Shown here: piece by piece, positions 19,563 through 29,239 of the stretch
Position numbering within the stretch: the stretch's first letter is position 1
How the letters are laid out: each line of letters opens with the position of its first letter
Source of the DNA: Candidatus Paraburkholderia kirkii
GTDB lineage: Bacteria > Pseudomonadota > Gammaproteobacteria > Burkholderiales > Burkholderiaceae
Length of the DNA stretch: 64,000 nt
NCBI GenBank assembly: GCA_001189345.1
Contig: LFKV01000001.1
Coordinates: 62,001 to 126,000, forward strand
Reading direction: 5' to 3'
The notes under the pieces: generated by a model
What the model was told of the DNA's origin: nothing
The model's database searches: none
Seen by the model: the letters and a program-made list of their open reading frames with translations, nothing else
Translations under genes and position numbers: made by a program

Positions 19563-21007
19563 TCAGTACGCGTTGCGTCCGATGAATCCCTTGAACATCG
19601 TCATCGCGACGATCTTGATGTCGAACCAGAACGACCAGTTGTGGATGTAGAACAGGTCGAACTTCACGCGGCTCTGCATCTTCTCGACTTTCTCCGTCGC
19701 GCCGCGATAGCCGTTCACCTGCGCCCAGCCCGTGATGCCCGGCTTGATGCGGTAGCGGAACATGTAGCCGTAGACGAGATCCTTGTAGAGATCGTCGTGC
19801 TCCAGCGCATGCGGACGGGGACCCACCACCGACATGTGGCCGAACAGCACGTTCAGGAACTGCGGCAATTCGTCGAGACTCGTGCGCCGCAGGAAGGCGT
19901 CGACCTTCGTCACGCGCGGATCGTTGCGCGTCGCCTGCGTGACGTGGCCCTTGTTCTCCTGGTGCACCGCCATCGAGCAGAACTTGTAGATGGGGAACGG
20001 CCGTCCATCCGCGCCCTTGCGCTTTGCGTGAAGAACACCGGACCCTTCGACGTCATCTTCACCGCGATCGCGATCGCAATCAGCAGCGGCGAGAGCGCGA
20101 GCAGGGCGGTCGCCGCGAACAGGCGGTCGAACAGCATCTTCGGCCACATCTGCAGCGTGCTGACAGGCGAAGTCGTCAGATTGATGGTCGCCAGCCCGGC
20201 GACATCGGTCATCGAATGATTGAAGAGCGAGATGCTCCGCGTGTCGGGAATCAGCCGAAGATTCACGAAGTCGTGCCTGAGCGCATGCACGAAGCGGTAG
20301 ATCGTGTGCTCCTGCGACAGCGGCAGCGCGAGCCACACTTCGTTGATCTCCTCGGCGCGAACCTTCTCGACGAGTTCGTCGAAGTCGTTCAGCGCCGGCA
20401 GGCGCGTGCCGCCCTTGCCGATCGCGGTCGCGGGCCCCTGCATGCCGCCGACGCCGCTCGCGTGCAGTTCCTCGTCGCCGATCGTGTCGAGCAGGCATAC
20501 CGGCGTGACGCCTTGCTCCGGCGTGCTGCTCAGGTGCGCGAGCAGCGTGCGCGCGAAGCCCTGAGCGCCGACGATCGCCACCGTGCGCTGATTGAAGCCG
20601 CGTCCGCGCATCAACCGCAAACCCGAATACACCGCGCATTTCACGGCGATGATGAGCGTGCCCGAGATGACCGTCGAATACGCGAACCACAGCCGCGACA
20701 CCGAATCCATGCGATGCAGCGTGAATGCGAGGAGCAGACCCGTGACCACCACCGCGATCCACGCGAGCGCGACGCGCGCCAGCATTACCGGAAGCGGCTT
20801 GCCGCGCCAGGGGTCGTACACGCCGAACGCGGGAAAGAGGAGCAGGGCGAGCACGGAGTTGAACGCGATCAGCAGTCTTTCGATGTCGCTGATGTCGAGC
20901 GTGGCGAAGCGCACCGAATGCGCGATCAATCCGCCCGCGATGATGAGCAGCACGTCCAGGAAGCGCGCCGACCAGGCGAACATTTCGTGATTTTTTGCTT
21001 GCATCAT
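19563..21007 (-). pseudogene. Undecaprenyl-phosphate glucose phosphotransferase (WcaJ/EpsE type), frameshifted
   Basis: The start is ATG 21007 (or the adjacent ATG 21004). Four N-terminal membrane helices (WSARFLDVLLIIAGGLIAHS and others) precede a CoA-binding-like domain (RTVAIVGAQGFARTLLAHLS). Then comes the phosphotransferase domain: LFDRLFAATALLALSPLLIA, KMTSKGPVFFTQ. One A is missing near 20024. [38 protein letters not shown] and RYRIKPGITGWAQVNGYRG follow in another frame to 19563. These enzymes load the first sugar on the lipid carrier for exopolysaccharide. A single-base deletion removes the catalytic core, so exopolysaccharide initiation from this gene is lost. Confidence 0.9.
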
Positions 21008-21014
21008 GAAACTA

Positions 21015-21760
21015 TCAAACGCTGGAGGCCGATGCTGCCTCGGTTGCACGAAGACGCGGGAGCAGGCGGTCGAACTCCCGCTTGACCAGGCCATAGCACT
21101 CGCATGCGCGGACTTCGAGGCCCTCGCGATCGACTACCTTGAGCACCCGCGGCTGTGATGAATCAGACCCGCGTCGTGCAGCTTGCCGGCGGCTTCGGTC
21201 ACGCCTTCGCGGCGCGCGCCGAGCATGTCGGCGATCAGCTGCTGCGTGACTTGCAGCTCGTTCGACGCAGTGCGGTCGATTTCGATCAGCAGCCAGCGGC
21301 AAAGTTGCTTGTTCAGCGAGTGATGGCGGTTGCACGCGGCCGTCTGCGCGACCTGCGTGAGCAGGGCCTGCATATAGAGCAGCATCAGGCGGCGCAGAAA
21401 GTCCGAGCGGCCGAACTGCTCGCGTAGCGCCTGTGCGCTCATGCGATAGGCGAAGCCGGGGCATTGCACCTGTACGCGCGTGGGCATGGTTTCGCCGCCC
21501 GTGAGCACGGGGACGCCCGTCATGCCTTCGCGGCCCACCGCGGCGATCTCGACCGAACCGCCATCCTCCATCGTATGCAGCAGCGAGATGATCGCCGTCG
21601 TCGGAAAATAGACGTGGTGAATGCGTTGGCCCGAATCGCACAGCAATTGCTCGGTGCGCAGCTGGACGAGTTCGAGGTGAGGCGTGAGCGCTTGCCATTC
21701 TTGGGCCGGAAGTGCGCCAAGCAGATGATTGCCGTGCAGATCGGACTGGAGGGTCAGCAT
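21015..21760 (-). pseudogene. Crp/Fnr-family regulator, C-terminal frameshift
   Basis: The cyclic-nucleotide-binding domain is intact from ATG 21760: MLTLQSDLHGNHLLGALPAQ, VYFPTTAIISLLHTMEDGGS, VGREGMTGVPVLTGGE. It is followed by the helix-turn-helix QVTQQLIADMLGARREGVTE. Around 21147 a one-base loss changes the frame after LIHHSRG; VLKVVDREGLEVRACECYGL and VKREFDRLLP continue in another frame. Without the shift the protein would be about 245 residues; the actual product has 208 and keeps the DNA-binding helices. It may therefore retain partial function. It lies immediately upstream of the exopolysaccharide gene with only a few bases between, suggesting co-transcription. Confidence 0.8.
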
Positions 21761-22774
21761 GATTGTTCTCTCTCGTAACTTCGCGCGTTGCGCTTCACAT
21801 TTTTATTTACTGGCGTGACGGTTCTCTTAAGAGTCGCTTGCAACCGCATCGAAACAACGCTTCACACCAGCCCCGTAGCAGCCCATCGTCGCATCGATTG
21901 ATTTTCTTATTGGCGCCGGCCGGATTGCGTGTCCTTAACAGCGAGGACTGTGCCAATGCGATCAATCGCAATGCTGGCGCGACCTCATTGCCGAAGCGAA
22001 ATTCGTGATGCACCGCAGCGCGCCGTTTTTGTTTCAGTCTTGAACATTGGTGGTCTTAAAAGAATACGTGTGCGCCCCAATGCGTTTCATCAGCGCAATC
22101 CCCCCGAATGTCGGTTTGGTCTTTTCCGACTACCGCGCGACAAGCCTCGCAGGTCGACATCCCTTAGACAGGACACCTTCTTTCGTAGGGACAATGAAAA
22201 TTGATTCATCCGTGTTCCATGCGCTTCGTGGCCTGTCGAACGCGCATGGATCCGGGAGCCTCTTGATTCCCCGCGGAGCATTGACCCACAAGGGTTTGCG
22301 GGCATCCGAAAAAGCGTTCCATGCGATGCATCGTCAAATGGAAACGTTGCGTGAATTGCACGAACCGAAAAGTTGGCGCGCGATGCCGCGCGCCAACGGG
22401 TCTTCGAGGCGGGTCATGCGGCGCAGACAGGCTCACACGGCGCTTGCAGCAAAGCGGATATCGACCTGACGAATCACGCTTCGACGTAAAACGTTTGCGC
22501 TCGAATCGTCGGATTGATGCCATGCGAAGGGCTCGAATCGAGCCGCGCAAAGGCGCACCGAAATGTTTCATCGGGGACAATCTCATGCGGAACGATTAAT
22601 TGCGCGAATCGGCATTTGCGCCGAATGCCGCGAAGACATCACGCCGTCATATGCATCGGTATATGGCGAATGGCGTAAGCGATTGAAAAATGCCTTGAAA
22701 ACAGGGCTCAAATATGTATTTCGACATGCGTGATTCGAGCGAATCGCCGATCGATCGCCATGCATATGAAATGA
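21761..22774. other. One-kilobase gene-poor region
   Basis: Several short open frames occur on both strands but none has a recognisable motif or a convincing ribosome-binding site. Base composition is less GC-rich than in the neighbours, which fits degraded or regulatory DNA. The left part must hold the promoter of the Crp/Fnr gene. A strong hairpin lies at 22372-22397. Confidence 0.4.
22366..22397 (-). terminator. Strong hairpin, possible minus-strand terminator
   Basis: GTTGGCGCGCG (22372-22382) pairs perfectly with CGCGCGCCAAC (22387-22397) across a four-base loop. On the minus strand the stem is followed by TTTTCGG, so it could end transcription coming from the DUF1839 gene 380 bp upstream. 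Confidence 0.4.
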
Positions 22775-23819
22775 TCAATAGACGATATTCGCGAGCGGCG
22801 GGACGACGTGCTCGTATGCATCCTCGACGACATCGAACGAAGCTTCGCAGAGCTCACGCCGGCCGCGCGAAAGGGCGCGCGCCAGACGGCACTGCATGAC
22901 CATCGTTTCGCTGGCTATCCGGTGCGCGCCCGCATGCGCCTGCACCGGAATACCGAAGCCCTGCTCGCGCATCCATTGCAGGTAATGCGCGAGCAGCTCG
23001 AAGTTCGCACCCAGCTGTCTCATCACGTTGATCGCGTAGAGACGCGCATAGGATTCGCCGCGCGATCATCGTTTCGACATGCTCGGGAAAGACTTCGCGC
23101 CAGCGCGTGATCGGGTTGTGCGCCGGGCGCCGCAGCAGATGCGCGCACAGAAGATCCGCCGAGACCTCGGCGAGCGGCGTGCCCGAAAGCGGGTCTCTTG
23201 CATGCTTCACGAATTCCACGTTCGGAAAAAGCGGTTGCGCCGGCGTGTCGTCCTGACGGTGCGTGGCGTCGGGGCCGCAATACGCCCTCGTAGTCGTCGC
23301 CGTTCAGCAGGTGATACCCCGTGTGATGGAAGTGGCCGAGACGTCGCGCATCCGGATCGATGACGTCGATGCCGATGGTGGTTCTCGCATGTTCGCGCCG
23401 ATACGAGCCCGGGCCCATGTCGGGCAGAAAAAACGCATCCACTTCAACCAGCACGATGTTTTCGCGCCGCGTCTGCACGAGCACGCGCGCCTCGAGCGAG
23501 TCGAACACGGCGAGTTCCTGCACCTGCAGGCCATAGAGCTTTTCGATGTCCTCGACCGGCAGCTTGCCGAGCGTGAACTGGTCGTCCTCGAAATCCTGCG
23601 TGACGGTGAACGCGAGCGCCGCGCGCGGCTCGAGCCCGCTGCCGTGCAGGAGCTCGATCCACAGGTCGACGGGAGCCATGCCCTCGCGCCAGATACGTTC
23701 GCCCCGATGCAGCGCATGCGCTGACGACGCCGCGCACGCATGCGCAGGGGATCGAGTGACACGACGCGGGAACGACTCGCGCCTGAACTCGTCACACCGC
23801 TCGTATGGAAGGCGCTCAT
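22775..23819 (-). pseudogene. DUF1839-family protein, several frameshifts
   Basis: Conserved pieces are found in three frames. Near 23765-23700 these are VVSLDP and ALHRGERIWREGM. From about 23680 the frame reads APVDLWIELLHGSGLEPRAA, LAFTVTQDFEDDQFTLGKLP, VFDSLEARVLVQTR, TTIGIDVIDPDARRLGHFHH and TGYHLLNGDDYEGV. Next come EFVKHARDPLSGTPLAEVSA and NPITRWREVFPEHVETM, and finally QLGANFELLAHYLQWMREQG to the stop at 22775. The order and motifs resemble DUF1839, a family of unknown biochemical role that I recall near carrier-protein/aminoacyl-ligase genes; none is visible here. At least three indels are present, so the gene is clearly non-functional. The start at ATG 23819 is tentative. Confidence 0.6.
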
Positions 23820-24193
23820 GCCGTTACCTCGGGTCGGGAATGCCGGTGTCCGATACTGCGTGCGCGTCGAAGCGTGCCGATGTGTCGTTCTTCGTTTCTG
23901 TCGCGTTCGATGGCGGTATGCATTCTGATTTTCCCATGAAGGTGCCGAACTACGCGAGTGCTATCGACGCGTGCGAACGCACGCGGCCGCCCCTATCGAG
24001 GGCAGCCGCGTGACGTCGGTTCGTCGGGCAGGCGTCTTTTTCCCCGGGACGCCTTTCTTGCGTGTGGTGAGCCCTATTTGAAGCGGCCGCAAGGTTTGGG
24101 TCGGTGCGATGGCGCACTGAATCCTGGCGGGTCGGGACGTAATGTTTAATCGTCGCAACGCCGGTTATTACCGGTAAAGCATGGAGATAATCA
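23820..24193. other. Intergenic region upstream of the GNAT gene
   Basis: No gene is supported. AGGCGTC (about 24030) can pair with GACGCCT (about 24048), followed by TTCTTG, a weak terminator-like structure. The ribosome-binding site of the GNAT gene (GGAGA) lies at the right end. Confidence 0.4.
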
Positions 24194-24652
24194 ATGAACT
24201 GGAAAATCCTAGATTTTGAACAACTCACTGCGCGGGAGCTTTATTTGATTTTGCGCGCGCGCAGTGCGGTGTTCGTTGTCGAACAGTCGCATGTGCATCT
24301 CGACCCGGATGGACGCGATGAAATCGGCACGCACATTTTCGCGGCTGAAGACATGAGCCGCTCGATGCCGGTGCTTGCCTATGCCCGCATTCACGAGGGC
24401 GATGCGGAAGACCCGGAAGTGGTGGTCGACAAGATCCTGACGAGCCCGCTGCGCCGCGGCGACGGCACCGCGCATGCGCTGATCGAGCGCGTGCTTGCCG
24501 TGACCGCCGAGCGCTGGCCCGGACGCGGCGTGCGCCTGACCGCGCCGGTGAGCCTGCGCGGCTTTTACGAAGCATTCGGCTTTCGCAAGACCGAGGGTCC
24601 GTTTCTCGAGCACGGCATGCCGTACATCGGTCTGACGCGCAAGAGCCGCTAG
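24194..24652 (+). CDS. GNAT-family N-acetyltransferase, ElaA-like
   Basis: The intact 152-residue protein begins MNWKILDFEQLTARELYLIL and RARSAVFVVEQSHVHLDPDG, matching the ElaA start, which has VVEQ followed by a DxDG pair. LAYARIHEG and KILTSPLRRGDGTAHALIER form the acetyl-CoA-binding strand and loop, and LRGFYEAFGFRKTEGPFLEH is the typical C-terminal helix-strand. The substrate of ElaA proteins is unknown. The gene stands alone, with a GGAGA-type ribosome-binding site 10 bases upstream of ATG 24194 and no operon partner. No anomaly is seen. Confidence 0.85.
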   Translation: MNWKILDFEQLTARELYLILRARSAVFVVEQSHVHLDPDGRDEIGTHIFAAEDMSRSMPVLAYARIHEGDAEDPEVVVDKILTSPLRRGDGTAHALIERVLAVTAERWPGRGVRLTAPVSLRGFYEAFGFRKTEGPFLEHGMPYIGLTRKSR

Positions 24653-24934
24653 CCTCGCGAAACGGCCGGTACGGGCAAGCTTCAGTTCGCCGGTCCCGGC
24701 GCCTACGCGAATACCTACGAGTTGCTATAGGTTTCGCCGCCGTCATGACGGGCGCCGCGACCGGCGCCCGTATCGAAGCGTAAGAAAGCGGCAAGAAAGC
24801 GACACGAAAGACGCAATCCGGCAGCATCGGGGCAAGAACAACGAGCAGGGCGGCGCGCCGCCTCGAAACCCATCCTCGAGACAATACGATCAGCGCCGCC
24901 GGCACGAGCCGGCGCGCGTGCAGACAGCACTCTC

Positions 24935-26074
24935 ATGCAAATAATCCATCTCGCCAACCACGCGCAGACGATCGGCAACGGCACCGTCAACATGATGGTC
25001 GATCTCGCCTGCGTGCAGGCGCGCATGGGCCAGGAGGTGGTGGTCGCATCGTCCGGCGGCGGATTCGAACCGCTACTGCGGCGCCACGGCATCACGCACA
25101 TTCCGTCGCGGTAGCCGTGGCGCGTGCCGTCGATGATCGCGGGCTTCAACCGTTTCATCGATCGCTTCGATCCCGACACCGTCCACGCGCACATGATGAC
25201 CGGCGCGCTCATCTCGCGCTTCGGCAGCATGCGGCGGCGTTTCGCGCTGGTGACGACCGTGCATCACGAGCTGCAGAAGAGCGCGTCGCTCGTGCGCGCG
25301 AGCGATTGCATGGTCGCCGTGAGCCGCGCCGTCGCCGAGGACCTGGCGGCGCGCGGCATCGGGCCCGAACGCATGTCGATCGTGCTCAACGGCACGGTGG
25401 GCGCGCTCCGGCTCCTGTTGCGGCCCGCCGCGCGGCCGGTGTGCCTGAAGCATCCGAACATCGTCTGCGTGGCGGGCATGTACCGGCGAAAGGGCATCGC
25501 GGATCTCCTGCACGCGTTCGCGCTCGTGCGCGAGCAGTCCGTGAACGAGCGCGAGTTCCTGCCCGAGCCGCACCTGTATCTCGTCGGCGACGGTCCCGAC
25601 CGCAGCGCGATGGAAGCGCTCGCGGCCGAACTCGGCATCGCATCGGCGGTGCACTTCACCGGCTTCGTCGCCGACGCGCGGCCCTATTTCGCTAGCGCCG
25701 ACGTCTTCGCGCTGCTGTCGCGCCAGGATCCGTCGCCGCTCGTGATCGCCGAGGCGCGCGAGGCCGGCTGCGCGACCGTCGCGGCGCGCGTGGGCGGCAT
25801 TCCCGAGATGTTCGACGACGGCGCTGCCGGCGTGCTCGTGCCCCCGGGCGATCCGGCGCAGGCGGCGGCCAGGCTGCGCTGGCTGCTCATCGACAGCCGG
25901 CGCGCGGCCTGTACGCGGCGCGCGTGGCAGAATCTGCAGCGGCTCTCGGTGGAAAGGGTGAGCGGCGAGTACATGGCGATCTACCAGCACACGCTCGCGG
26001 AACGCGCGTCGATGCGGCGTCGCCAGATCACGCTCGATGCGCGCCGCACGCGCGCCCCCGATGGCGCGGTCTGA
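24935..26074 (+). pseudogene. Glycosyltransferase family 4, one amber codon near the N-terminus
   Basis: ATG 24935 begins QIIHLANHAQTIGNGTVNMM, the usual GT4 glycine-rich first loop. A TAG at 25112-25114 interrupts HIPSR/PWRVPSM. The remainder is open for 320 codons in the same frame: DPDTVHAHMMTGALISRFGS, CMVAVSRAVAEDLAARG, NIVCVAGMYRRKGIADLLHA, FTGFVADARPYFASADVFAL and SPLVIAEAREAGCATVAARV (E-x7-E catalytic motif). Only one nonsense codon is seen, so translation might restart at an internal ATG (25133 region) without the acceptor-binding loop. A role in surface polysaccharide is plausible but unproven, and no other glycosyltransferase gene is adjacent. Confidence 0.85.
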
Positions 26075-26546
26075 GCTTACGACTGACGAATCGGCGCGAC
26101 GGCGCGTTTCCCCGCGGAGCTCGGATCATACAAAAGCCCCATGCCAGCGGGCGAGCGTTCGCGTTCGCACAGAAGGCATACGAGATGCTTGCTCAAATGA
26201 GTGCATGATCGGTCCGACGAACGCGATGGACCGCAAGTGAACGCTCGCGCCGCGCTGCGACGCCGCCATTCTTCAGTTTCCCTGACGAATGGCGGCGCGC
26301 GCGGCGCGAGCGCAGCAGCGGACGCGCTCGAAGCGGACAAGAACAAAAAACGAATCATCGGCGTCGAGGTCAGAGGAATTACCCTGTCAGGAAATTCCTA
26401 ACTGGCATTCGAAGCAACGAAGACGCAAAGTATCAAGCACGACGAATGGACCTGTCGGGAATTCGTCGTGCCTTTCGCAGCCTGAGAAGCGAAAGCGATG
26501 CGCGCATACACACGGCTACGGAACAGGCGAGAAGGGGAGAAGCGAG
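26075..26546. other. Intergenic region with two inverted repeats upstream of the GntR-type gene
   Basis: CGCCGCCATTC (26261-26271) pairs with GAATGGCGGCG (26287-26297), and GCACGACGAAT (26437-26447) pairs with ATTCGTCGTGC (26461-26471). The second lies about 75 bp before ATG 26547, a position suitable for an operator or leader hairpin. No gene is supported. Confidence 0.55.
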
Positions 26547-27278
26547 ATGGATGAAAACAAAGAGCGATCGCTGGTGGCGAAGGTTATGGACGGACTCGTC
26601 TCCGGGATTGTCGAGCGAAAATATGGGGCGATGCTGCCACCGCAGGACATCCTCTCGAAGGAGTTCGACGTGAGCCGCACCGTCATGCGCGGGGCGCTCT
26701 CGATGCTGCTCATACGGCACATGCTGGACGTGCGGCCGAAGACGGGCACGCGCATTCGTCCGATGAGCGACTGGCGCCTCATCGACGAGGACGTGGTGAG
26801 CTGGCGCTTTCGCGCGAAGCCGGATCAGACCTTTCTGCGCGATGTAATCGAATTCCGCATGCTGATCGAGCCGCGCGCGGCCGCGCTGGCCGCCGCGCGC
26901 GCGACGCCCGACGAGATCGCGGGCATCCGCGATGCGTTCGACGCGCTCTCGCGTCTGCAGGTGGGCGCGCCGGAATATCAGGCGGCCGACGAGGTGCTGC
27001 ACACGCGCATCGTCGCCGCCAGCGGTAACCAGTTCTTTCGCCAGATGACCGCCATCGTGCGCGGCGCGCTCGTGACGGTGAACCCGATCGTCGACGGCAT
27101 CGAGTCGGTGCGCGAGGCGACGCTCGCCGCGCAGAAGAGCGTCGTCGAGGCGATCGAGGCGAAGGATCCCGCCGCCGAAGCCGCGACGCGCGCGCTCGTC
27201 GATCTGGCCGCTGAGGAAATGGGTCGTGCGTTCTCGTTCGAGCGCGTGAGCAGCGCCCGCCCACCGCACCGAACGTGA
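26547..27278 (+). CDS. FadR-subfamily GntR transcriptional regulator
   Basis: The intact 243-residue protein starts at ATG 26547 behind GGGGAGAAGCGAG. The N-terminal winged helix reads VMDGLVSGIVERKYGAMLPP, QDILSKEFDVSRTVMRGALS and RPKTGTRIRPMSDWRLID, typical of GntR. The FCD ligand domain contains FRMLIEPRAAALAAARATPD, EVLHTRIVAASGNQFF and ATRALVDLAAEEMGRAF with the histidines and arginine that usually hold a metal and an organic acid. Regulators of this kind control sugar-acid catabolism. A strong terminator follows at 27338. The oxidoreductase gene next to it could be a former target. Target and ligand are unknown. Confidence 0.88.
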   Translation: MDENKERSLVAKVMDGLVSGIVERKYGAMLPPQDILSKEFDVSRTVMRGALSMLLIRHMLDVRPKTGTRIRPMSDWRLIDEDVVSWRFRAKPDQTFLRDVIEFRMLIEPRAAALAAARATPDEIAGIRDAFDALSRLQVGAPEYQAADEVLHTRIVAASGNQFFRQMTAIVRGALVTVNPIVDGIESVREATLAAQKSVVEAIEAKDPAAEAATRALVDLAAEEMGRAFSFERVSSARPPHRT

Positions 27279-27337
27279 ACGCGTCCGCGGGCGCGTGAGG
27301 CGCCGTCCGGCGCACCAACAGGTTCGCAGCAAGCAGC

Positions 27338-27363
27338 AAGCCGGGACGTGTCCCGGCTTTTTG
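27338..27363 (+). terminator. Rho-independent terminator after the GntR-type gene
   Basis: AAGCCGGGAC and GTCCCGGCTT form a 9-10 bp stem followed by TTTTTG. Confidence 0.85.
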
Positions 27364-27446
27364 TCGTCTGCGCGGCTCGCGAAACTGGCATGCGATGCAA
27401 TCCGGCACAATGCGTTGCACGACGAACATTGCTCAGGGAGGCAGGA

Positions 27447-28410
27447 TTGATCGACACGAACATCACCGGAGAAACGATACGCTGGGGCATCGTCGGCGCC
27501 GGACGCATCGCCCGGCGCTTCGCCGACAGCCTCGCGCACGTCGCGGGGGCGCGGCTCGCCGGCGTCTGGTCGCGCCGGGAGGAACCGGCGCGCGCCTTCG
27601 GCGATTTCGACGCGATGCTCGGGCATATCGATGCGCTTTACATCGCGACGATGCAGGACAGCCATCCGGAGTATGCATTGCGTGCCTTTGCGGCGGGCAA
27701 GCCGGTGCTATGCGAGAAGCCCGCCGCCGTGAATGCGCGCGCGCTGCAGCGGATGATCGACGCCGCGCGCGGCGAAGCTGCTGTTCATGGAAGCGATAAA
27801 GCCGCCGTTCTATCCGCTCTACCGGCGCCTGCGCGAGCACCTGGAAGCCGATCCCATCGGCGAAATCGGCCTCGTGCGCGCCGGCTGCTCGATGGCGAAC
27901 GTGCCGCTCGATCATCCGCCGTTTTCGCTGGAGGCAGGCGGCGGCGCGCTGCTCGACATCGGCATCTACGAGGCGTTTCTCGCGGTGGACTGGCTCGGCG
28001 AGGCGCTCGATGTGCAGACCATCGGCCGTCTCGGCGAAACGGGCGTCGACGTGTTCGCGAGCCTGAACGTGCGCCACGAGCGCGGCATCGCGCAGCTGTT
28101 CTGCGGGCTCGACCTGCGGGGCCGCGGCGACGCGCTGATCGGTGGCACGGGCGGCACGGTCACGATCCACGAAAACTGGCGGAATCCGGTGCGCGCGACC
28201 ATCACATACACGGACGGCCGCAGGGTCGAACTCGACGAGCCCTTCTTGGGCGGCGGCCTCAACTACGAGGCCGCGCATTTCTGCGAACTGCTGCGCGCCG
28301 GCGCGATCGAGAGTCCCGTGATGAGCCACGCGACGTCGATGCGCATGATCGCGATCATCGACGCCGCGCGCCGCGATCTGAAGCTGCGCTTTCCTTTCGA
28401 GACCGACTGA
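27447..28410 (+). pseudogene. Gfo/Idh/MocA-family oxidoreductase, frameshifted
   Basis: A TTG start at 27447 with a GGAGGCAGG ribosome-binding site gives IRWGIVGAGRIARRFADSLA (Rossmann GxGxxA), LYIATMQDSHPEYALRAF and GKPVLCEKPAAVNARA (the conserved EKP). Near 27777 the frame changes at DAARG/KLLFMEAIKPPFYP, and the C-terminal domain follows: GGGALLDIGIYEAFLAVDWL, GTGGTVTIHENWRNP, to 28410. About nine residues also seem to be missing in frame after RAFGDF compared with relatives. The enzyme would be a cytoplasmic NAD(P)-dependent sugar or inositol dehydrogenase; the substrate cannot be told. One frameshift separates the cofactor and substrate domains. Confidence 0.85.
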
Positions 28411-28436
28411 GCAGGAAAGGCCGCGGGCGCCGGCCG

Positions 28437-29098
28437 TCAATGCCGTCCGGGCAGCGCGAGACGCCGCTTGAAGATCCGCTGCACGAACTCGAGCACGCTG
28501 CACAGCACCCAGTACACGAACGCGGCCGCGAGATAGAGCGGCAGAGCGGCTGATACGTCGCCGCGATGACTTCCTGCGCGCTGCGCAGAAGCTCCGTCAC
28601 CGTGATGACCGACACGAGCGAGGTGTCCTTGATCAGACTGATGAGACTGTTCGACAGGCTCGGCACCGCGATGCGCAACGCCTGCGGCCCGATCACGTAG
28701 CGCAGCGTCTGGGTGCGCGAGAGCCCGAGGCTGTACGCCGCGAGCTATTGCCCGCTGTGCACGCCCAGAATCGCGCCGCGCATGCTTTCCGAAAGATAGG
28801 CGGCGACGTTCGCCGACAGCGCGATCACGCCCGCGGGCGTCGGCTCCAGCGAAATGCCGAGGTTCGGCAGGCCGTAATACACGACGAAGATCTGCACGAG
28901 CAGCGGCGTGCCGCGCATCACACTCACGTAACATCGCCCGATCGCGACGAGCGTGCGGTTCTGGCTGATGCCCATCAACGCCAGCACGACGGCCTCGACG
29001 AGGCCGAAGAACATCGAATAGAGCGCGAACTTGATCGTCAGCAACGCGCCTTGCGCCAGCACGGGGGCCGATTGAACGAGCAGGGATGTCGTGGACAT
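28437..29098 (-). pseudogene. Amino-acid ABC transporter permease (HisM/YecS-like), amber codon and frameshift
   Basis: ATG 29098 starts MSTTSLLVQSAPVLAQGALL, with helices TIKFALYSMFFGLVEAVVLA and the family motif RGTPLLVQIFVVYYGLPNLG. AYLSESMRGAILGVHSGQ is followed by TAG (28745-28747), where relatives have tryptophan. The same frame continues with the EAA-type coupling loop (AAYSLGLSRTQTLRYVIGPQ, ALRIAVPSLSNSLISLIKDT). A two-base insertion near 28543 shifts the last helix (PLYLAAAFVYWVLCSVLEFV). The gene lies downstream of the matching binding protein. It would have imported a polar amino acid such as cystine. No ATPase partner is visible nearby. Confidence 0.88.
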
Positions 29099-29239
29099 GA
29101 AGGGAGAGCGGTGAAAGAGCCGGTGTGCGGCGCGGATGGGGCGGCGCGCACAAAGCGCACATCATAAAAACCGGCACGGAAAAAGCGAAGGGCGGCACCG
29201 TCGCACGATGCCGCCCCGGGACGCCCTGGAAGCGGTGGC

